Assembly (NCBI RefSeq): GCF_001419745.1
Contig: NZ_LIRJ01000034.1
Span: forward strand, 62,001-126,000
DNA length: 64,000 nucleotides
Reading direction: 5' to 3'
Source of the DNA: Streptomyces silaceus
GTDB lineage: Bacteria > Actinomycetota > Actinomycetes > Streptomycetales > Streptomycetaceae
Of the stretch, positions 59,277-64,000 are shown piece by piece. The position numbers and the translations under genes are program-made. Each line of letters begins with the position of its first letter. The stretch's first letter is position 1. The notes under the pieces were generated by a model. The model saw only the letters and a program-made list of their open reading frames with translations. It was not told where the DNA came from and did no database searches.

Positions 59277-60473
59277 ATGCGTGAAAAGCCGGATTCCGGC
59301 AAGGAGTCGAAGGACCAGGAACCGAAGAACCAGGGGGAGCCGGAGGAGAAGCGGCGCCTCGACCTGAGTGTGCCGCAGGTGGCGGGAAGCGCCATCGCCG
59401 CGGTCGTGGCGGCGAAGCTCGCCTCGAACCTCGGTGTCTACGGGACGATCCTCGGCGCCGGCGTCGTCAGCGCGATCGCGACCTGCGGCGGCACGATCTT
59501 CCAGCACTTCTTCAAGCGCACGGGTGAGCAGATACGTGACGTCACGGTGCAGGCCAAGCCGAAGGCGCGCCAGGTTCCGGTGACGGCCGCGACACAGGTC
59601 CCCGAGACGTTCCGGGCCACCGCCCACATGGGCGCGGTGTCCGCCACCGGGCCCGTGACCACGACGTGGGGAAGGCCACAGGCCGCCGAGGCCGACGAGA
59701 CCACGGTCCTGCCGACGACGGGTGACGCGGACCCCACCACGGTGCTGCCCTCGACGGCGGCGGACGCCACCACCGTCCTCCCCTCGGTCCCCGTCGACCC
59801 CGACGCCGAGCGCACCCAACTCCTCGGAGCGGTCGACGCCACCCGGGCGCTGCCGCGCGACGACGCCACGCGCGTGCTCCGCGCGGGCGCCCCGGTCCCC
59901 GCCCCGACGGCGCCAGCCGAACCGCCGCTCCCGTCGGACGAGTTCACCGAGGCCACCATGCACCGCGCGGAGATCCGCAGCTGGAAGCGGCCGTTGATCG
60001 CCGCGGCCGTCGTCTTCGGTGTCTCCATGGCCGGCATCACCACGTACGAACTGGTCTCCGACAAGAGCTTCAGCGGCGACGACAAGAGCACCACCATCAC
60101 GGACTTCTTCAAGAGGAACAACACGTCTCCGGAGGAGCCGTCGAATCCGCCGGCCGACCCCTCCGAGCAGCCGTCGGACAACGGCACGTCGGGCACGGGC
60201 GACGGAACCGGCACGGACGGCGGGGCCACGCAGGACCCGAACGGGACCGGTGGGCAGACGCCCGACAAGGACAACGGCACGGGATCCGGCTCCAAGGAGG
60301 ACCCGGACGAGGGCACCGGCACGGACCCCGACAAGGACAAGGACACCGGCTCCGGGGACGACGGCGGCAAGACCGACCCGACGCCCACGCCGACCCCGAC
60401 GCCCACTCCGTCGAGCGGCACCGGAACCGGCACGGGCGACGACGCCCGGCAGGGCGAGACCCCCGCGTCCTGA
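59277..60473 (+). CDS. Membrane protein with acidic Gly/Asp/Thr-rich tail
   Basis: 398 residues. A basic N-terminus and two hydrophobic helices (about 35-75, SAIAAVVAAKLASNLGVYG and GAGVVSAIATCGGTIFQHFF) are followed by a Thr-rich linker with TVLP repeats (about 140-180). A further hydrophobic helix (about 242-260, LIAAAVVFGVSMAGITTYEL) precedes a highly acidic tail of about 110 residues ending in PTPTPTPTPSSG. The tail is probably outside the membrane. The conserved function is unknown. It lies beside sepH but on the opposite strand. Confidence 0.8.
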   Translation: MREKPDSGKESKDQEPKNQGEPEEKRRLDLSVPQVAGSAIAAVVAAKLASNLGVYGTILGAGVVSAIATCGGTIFQHFFKRTGEQIRDVTVQAKPKARQVPVTAATQVPETFRATAHMGAVSATGPVTTTWGRPQAAEADETTVLPTTGDADPTTVLPSTAADATTVLPSVPVDPDAERTQLLGAVDATRALPRDDATRVLRAGAPVPAPTAPAEPPLPSDEFTEATMHRAEIRSWKRPLIAAAVVFGVSMAGITTYELVSDKSFSGDDKSTTITDFFKRNNTSPEEPSNPPADPSEQPSDNGTSGTGDGTGTDGGATQDPNGTGGQTPDKDNGTGSGSKEDPDEGTGTDPDKDKDTGSGDDGGKTDPTPTPTPTPTPSSGTGTGTGDDARQGETPAS

Positions 60474-60489
60474 CCGGCCTCCGGCGGGA

Positions 60490-61821
60490 TCAGTCGCCGA
60501 GGACGCGCCGCAGGTAGTCGTTGGCGAACACGCGGTCCGGGTCGAGGCGGTCGCGCAGGGCGGTGAACTCGCCGAAGCGGGGGTACGCCTTGGAGAAGTA
60601 CTCCGCGTCGCGCGTGTGCACCTTGCCCCAGTGCGGCCGTCCCTCGTGCGCGGTGAAGATCCGCTCGGCGGCCGTGAAGTACGCCTGGTAGGGCGTGCCC
60701 TTGTACATGTGGACGGCGATGTACGCGCTCTCCCGGCCCGAGGCCGTGGAGAGCGCGATGTCGTCCGCGGGGGCCGTGCGGACCTCCACGGGGAAGCTGA
60801 TCCGCAGCCGCGAGCGGTCCACCATCGCTTTCAGCTCGCGCAGGGTCGCCACGAGCGCCTCGCGCGGAACGGCGTACTCCATCTCGATGAACCGGACGCG
60901 GCGCGGGCTGGTGAAGACCTTGTACGGGATGTCCGTGTACGTACGGGCGGAGAGCGCCTTGCTGGAGATCTTGGCGATGCCCGGGATGGTCGCGGGCACG
61001 GCGCGGCCGACGGAGTTGACCACCTGGAAGAGGCCATTGGAGAGCAGCTCGTCCTCCACGAAGGCGGAGATCCGGCCGGGCGGGGCCGCCGGTCCGGCGC
61101 TGCGGTTGTTGCGCTTGGTGTTGCAGTTGCCGGTGTGCGGGAACCAGTAGAACTCGAAGTGCTCGTTCTCGGTGAAGAGCGCGTCGAACTCGTCGGTGAC
61201 CCTGTCGAAGGTCATCGGCTCCTCGCGGGCCGTGAGGTAGAAGATCGGCTCGACCGCGAAGGTGATCGCGGTGAGGACGCCGAGCGCCCCGAGCCCGATG
61301 CGGGCGGCGGCGAAGACGTCGGTGTTCTCCTCGGCGGAGCAGGTCAGGACCGTGCCGTCCGCGGTGACCAGTTCGAGTTCCTTGATCTGGGCGGCGATCG
61401 AGGCCGAGTCGCGGCCGGTGCCGTGCGTGCCGGTGCTCACCGCCCCGGAGACGGTCTGCTCCATGATGTCGCCCATGTTCGTGAGGGACAGACCCTCGCG
61501 GGCGAGCGCCGCGTTCAGCCGCTTGAGCGGGGTGCCGGCCTCCACGGTGACGGTGCCCGCCGCGCGGTCGATCCGGCGGATGCCGGTGAGCAGGTCGGGG
61601 CGTATGAGCAACCCGTCGGTCGCGGCGGTCGCCGTGAAGGAGTGGCCCGTGCCGACGGGCTTGGCCCGCAGGCCGTCGGCCTTGGCCTGCCGCAGCGCGG
61701 CGGCCAGCTCGTCGACGGACGCGGGGGTGACCTCCCTGGCCGGACGCGCGGTGACGTTGCCCGCCCAGTTACGCCACGCCGCTGTGCTCTTCCCGCTGCC
61801 CGTGCCCGTTCCCGTGCTCAT
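60490..61821 (-). CDS. FAD-dependent oxidoreductase, D-arabinono-1,4-lactone oxidase family
   Basis: 443 residues from ATG 61821, with GGAGGG upstream. The PCMH-type FAD domain (about 20-190) has GTGHSFTATAATDG and GTHGTGRDS. The C-terminal ALO domain has the GKVH motif in HWGKVHTRDAEYF. Members oxidise sugar lactones or alditols with oxygen as acceptor. The start lies inside the 3' end of the MFS gene upstream, so the two form an operon. A sugar or sugar-lactone substrate is likely but not identified. Confidence 0.88.
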   Translation of the reverse strand: MSTGTGTGSGKSTAAWRNWAGNVTARPAREVTPASVDELAAALRQAKADGLRAKPVGTGHSFTATAATDGLLIRPDLLTGIRRIDRAAGTVTVEAGTPLKRLNAALAREGLSLTNMGDIMEQTVSGAVSTGTHGTGRDSASIAAQIKELELVTADGTVLTCSAEENTDVFAAARIGLGALGVLTAITFAVEPIFYLTAREEPMTFDRVTDEFDALFTENEHFEFYWFPHTGNCNTKRNNRSAGPAAPPGRISAFVEDELLSNGLFQVVNSVGRAVPATIPGIAKISSKALSARTYTDIPYKVFTSPRRVRFIEMEYAVPREALVATLRELKAMVDRSRLRISFPVEVRTAPADDIALSTASGRESAYIAVHMYKGTPYQAYFTAAERIFTAHEGRPHWGKVHTRDAEYFSKAYPRFGEFTALRDRLDPDRVFANDYLRRVLGD

Positions 61822-63019
61822 GGGTCCCTCCCCGTTGCGGAACCGGCCGCTTCAGCCGGCGATACCCCAGGAACCCGACCGCGACCGCGACGGCACCGGA
61901 GATCCCCGGCACCCCGTACCCGGCGTCCGAGCCCGCGGCGTCGATGACCCAGCCGGCCGCGGAGGAGCCGAGCGCGACGCCGACCGCGAGGCCGGTGCTC
62001 ACCCAGGTCATGCCCTCGGTCAGTTTCGCGCGTGGTACGTGCTGCTCGACGAGGGCCATCGTCGTGATCATTGTCGGTGCGATGGAGAGGCCCGCGACGA
62101 ACAACGCCACGGCCAGAAACGGAAGGTTCCCGACCAGTTGAAGCGGGATCATACTCACGGCCATCGCACAGACACCCAGCAGCCATCGCGGGGCCGGTGC
62201 TCCCTTGAAGTGCAGCAGACCGAAGACCGCCCCGGCCAGGCAGGAACCGAGCGCGTAGACCGCGAGGACAAGGCTCGCCATGGACTTGTGCCCCTGGTCC
62301 TCCGCGTACGCCACGGTCACCACGTCGATCGACCCGAAGATCGCGCCGGTCGCGACGAAGGTGGCGACCAGCACCTGCAGGCCGCCCGAGCGCAACGCCG
62401 AGCCCCCGGTGTGGTGTTCGCGCGGGTGCGGCACCGGCTCGGTGGCCTTCTGGGCCGTCAGCCAGAAGACGCCCACGGCCAGGAAGGCCCCGGCGAGCAG
62501 CGGCCCCGCCTCGGGGAACCACACCGTGGACAGACCGATCGAGATGATCGGCCCGAAGATGAAGCAGACCTCGTCCACCACCGACTCGAACGAGTACGCG
62601 GTGTGCAGCTGCGGGGTGTCCCGGTAGAGGACCGCCCAGCGCGCCCTGATCATCGAGCCGACGCTCGGCACGCAGCCGACGAGGGCGGCGAAGACGAACA
62701 GCGTCCAGTCGGGCGCCTCGAACTTCGCGCAGAGCAGCAGCCCGGTGACCGCGGCCAGGGACACCAGTGTCGCGGGCCGCAGCACACGGCGCTGGCCGTG
62801 CCGGTCCACGAGCCGGGAGATCTGCGGGCCGATCGCGGCGGCGGACAGCGCGACGGTCGCCGACAGGGCGCCCGCGAGGCCGTACCGGCCGGTCAGCTGG
62901 GACACCATCGTCACGATGCCGATGCCCATCATCGACAGCGGCATGCGGCCGAGGAACCCGGCGGTCGAGAAGGACTTGGTGCCGGGGGCGGCGAAGATGG
63001 CGCGGTAGGGGCTGGGCAC
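61769..63019 (-). CDS. MFS transporter
   Basis: 416 residues with about 12 membrane segments. GTG 63019 has a CGGAG site upstream. The loop between helices 2 and 3 (RLVDRHGQRRV) is the MFS signature. The C-terminus is His/Gly-rich (HEHGNGHGQREEHS). The substrate is unknown. It is translationally linked with the FAD oxidase (53-base overlap), so it may import or export the oxidase substrate or product. Confidence 0.85.
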   Translation of the reverse strand: MPSPYRAIFAAPGTKSFSTAGFLGRMPLSMMGIGIVTMVSQLTGRYGLAGALSATVALSAAAIGPQISRLVDRHGQRRVLRPATLVSLAAVTGLLLCAKFEAPDWTLFVFAALVGCVPSVGSMIRARWAVLYRDTPQLHTAYSFESVVDEVCFIFGPIISIGLSTVWFPEAGPLLAGAFLAVGVFWLTAQKATEPVPHPREHHTGGSALRSGGLQVLVATFVATGAIFGSIDVVTVAYAEDQGHKSMASLVLAVYALGSCLAGAVFGLLHFKGAPAPRWLLGVCAMAVSMIPLQLVGNLPFLAVALFVAGLSIAPTMITTMALVEQHVPRAKLTEGMTWVSTGLAVGVALGSSAAGWVIDAAGSDAGYGVPGISGAVAVAVGFLGYRRLKRPVPQRGGTHEHGNGHGQREEHSGVA

Positions 63020-63187
63020 GTGGACTCCGCGGAAGCTCCGGCACGGCTCCGTGGGCGGGAGCGGTCCGGGTAAGGCGTAAAGGTGGCCGATACAGCTTAC
63101 GGCTCGGCGGGAGTGCGCGCACCGGGATTCTTCCGGACGGCGGAGCCTGTTTTCCGGCTGTCAGTGCCGGGTGGCAGGATCGGAGAC

Positions 63188-64000
63188 ATGTCCGATGCGC
63201 TGGAGTCCACTCCCTACGACGCCCTGCTGTTGCTCTCCTTCGGCGGCCCCGAAGGTCCCGACGACGTGGTCCCGTTCCTGGAGAACGTGACACGGGGGCG
63301 CGGCATCCCCACGGAGCGGCTCAAGGAGGTGGGGCAGCACTACTTCCTGTTCGGCGGGGTCAGCCCGATCAACGACCAGAACCGCGCCCTGCTCGACGCC
63401 CTGCGCAAGGACTTCGCGGACCACGGCCTGGACCTGCCGGTCTACTGGGGCAACCGCAACTGGGCGCCGTACCTGACCGACACCCTGCGCGAGATGGTCA
63501 CCGACGGCCACCGCCGCATCCTCGTCCTCGCCACCAGCGCGTACGCCTCGTACTCGGGCTGCCGCCAGTACCGCGAGAACCTCGCGGACTCCCTGGCCGT
63601 CCTGGAGGCCGAGGGTCTGGAGCTGCCGAAGATCGACAAGCTCCGGCACTACTTCAACCACCCCGGCTTCGTGCGCCCCATGATCGACGGCGTCCTGAAG
63701 TCCCTCGCCGACCTCCCCGAGGACGTGCGGGCGGGCGCCCACCTGGCCTTCACCACGCACTCCATCCCGGACGCCGCGGCGGACACCTCGGGCCCCGTGG
63801 AGGACCACGGCGACGGCGGCGCGTACGTGAAGCAGCACCTGGACGTGGCCCGCCTCATCGCCGACGCGGTGCGCGAGGAGACGGGCACCGAGCACCCCTG
63901 GCAGCTCGTCTACCAGTCGCGCAGCGGCGCGCCGCACATCCCGTGGCTGGAGCCCGACATCTGCGACCACCTGGAGGAGCGGCACGGCGCGGGCGCGCCC
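63188..64000 (+). CDS. hemH: Ferrochelatase, 5' part (cut by window end)
   Basis: ATG 63188 opens a frame that runs off the window after 271 codons. Ferrochelatase features are clear: [25 protein letters not shown] at the start, [16 protein letters not shown], a catalytic His region in [10 protein letters not shown], and [17 protein letters not shown]. The enzyme inserts iron; in actinobacteria it often acts on coproporphyrin III in the coproporphyrin-dependent haem pathway. The gene is divergent from the MFS transporter. Confidence 0.93.
   Translation, partial: MSDALESTPYDALLLLSFGGPEGPDDVVPFLENVTRGRGIPTERLKEVGQHYFLFGGVSPINDQNRALLDALRKDFADHGLDLPVYWGNRNWAPYLTDTLREMVTDGHRRILVLATSAYASYSGCRQYRENLADSLAVLEAEGLELPKIDKLRHYFNHPGFVRPMIDGVLKSLADLPEDVRAGAHLAFTTHSIPDAAADTSGPVEDHGDGGAYVKQHLDVARLIADAVREETGTEHPWQLVYQSRSGAPHIPWLEPDICDHLEERHGAGAP

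Noticed and set aside
58977-59963. Minus-strand open frame covering the acidic membrane protein gene
   Set aside because: It is antisense to a gene with clear membrane helices and good codon bias and has no recognisable domains.
1-64000. tRNA, rRNA, insertion sequences, prophage or attachment sites
   Set aside because: No cloverleaf-like gene, rRNA segment, transposase or integrase was recognised in reading the window; the accessory block at 37.9-40.1 kb has no mobile-element genes.

Overview
The window is a gene-dense, very GC-rich stretch with strong G/C third-position codon bias and many GTG starts. It is clearly a Streptomyces (or very close actinomycete) chromosome core. Diagnostic genes are the principal sigma factor hrdB with its lysine-rich insert, a whiH-type sporulation regulator immediately upstream of it, parE and parC of topoisomerase IV, sepH, an actinobacterial HPr, and a c-di-AMP (ydaO-type) riboswitch in front of a cell-wall hydrolase. 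From memory this gene order resembles the S. coelicolor whiH-hrdB-parE-parC-sepH-hemH neighbourhood; that comparison was not computed.

Layout. 1-4.2 kb: 3' end of an ABC-F ATPase, a histidine phosphatase, an ADP-ribosylglycohydrolase and a DUF4173 membrane protein. 4.3-6.7 kb: a DHA2-type drug exporter divergent from its TetR repressor, with two clear palindromic operators between them. 6.9-12 kb: rnhB, two conserved unknown genes, and a RecQ helicase carrying a C-terminal phosphoribosyltransferase domain. 12-19.2 kb: a DUF4192 protein, a glycogen-debranching-type protein, an NrtR-like Nudix regulator and an ABC protein with a degenerate ATPase. 19.2-26.3 kb: whiH, hrdB, a secreted trypsin-like protease, a small Cys-rich protein and parE. 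26.5-35 kb: a NarL-type two-component system, a DUF485/acetate-type symporter pair, a convergent DcuS/DcuR-type two-component system and a sucrase/ferredoxin-like protein. 35-37.7 kb: two divergent citrate synthases, one with an N-terminal helix-turn-helix. 37.9-40.1 kb: an accessory block made of two tandem copies of a two-gene cassette (DUF6082 membrane protein plus a small protein of unknown function). 40.4-47 kb: a CobW/G3E GTPase, parC and a catalytic/non-catalytic M16 protease pair. 47.3-49.8 kb: the c-di-AMP riboswitch with an M23 endopeptidase, a GntR regulator and HPr. 49.9-64 kb: a GNAT-acyl-CoA synthetase fusion, a DUF5998/phosphodiesterase/thymidine kinase group, a VOC protein, a rhodanese, sepH, an acidic-tailed membrane protein, an FAD sugar-lactone oxidase, an MFS transporter and the start of ferrochelatase.

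How the genes fit together: 29-37.7 kb looks like an organic-acid uptake and TCA-entry block (symporter, dicarboxylate-type sensor and two citrate synthases). whiH, hrdB, parE, parC, sepH and the riboswitch-controlled hydrolase belong to growth, chromosome segregation and sporulation septation.

A striking background feature is the number of short tandem repeats, in coding regions (DUF4173, DUF4192, response regulator, CobW, GNAT fusion and SepH genes) and between genes (31.5, 35.0 and 37.7 kb). The most promising undescribed system is the duplicated DUF6082/small-protein cassette. The divergent HTH-citrate synthase pair is second.
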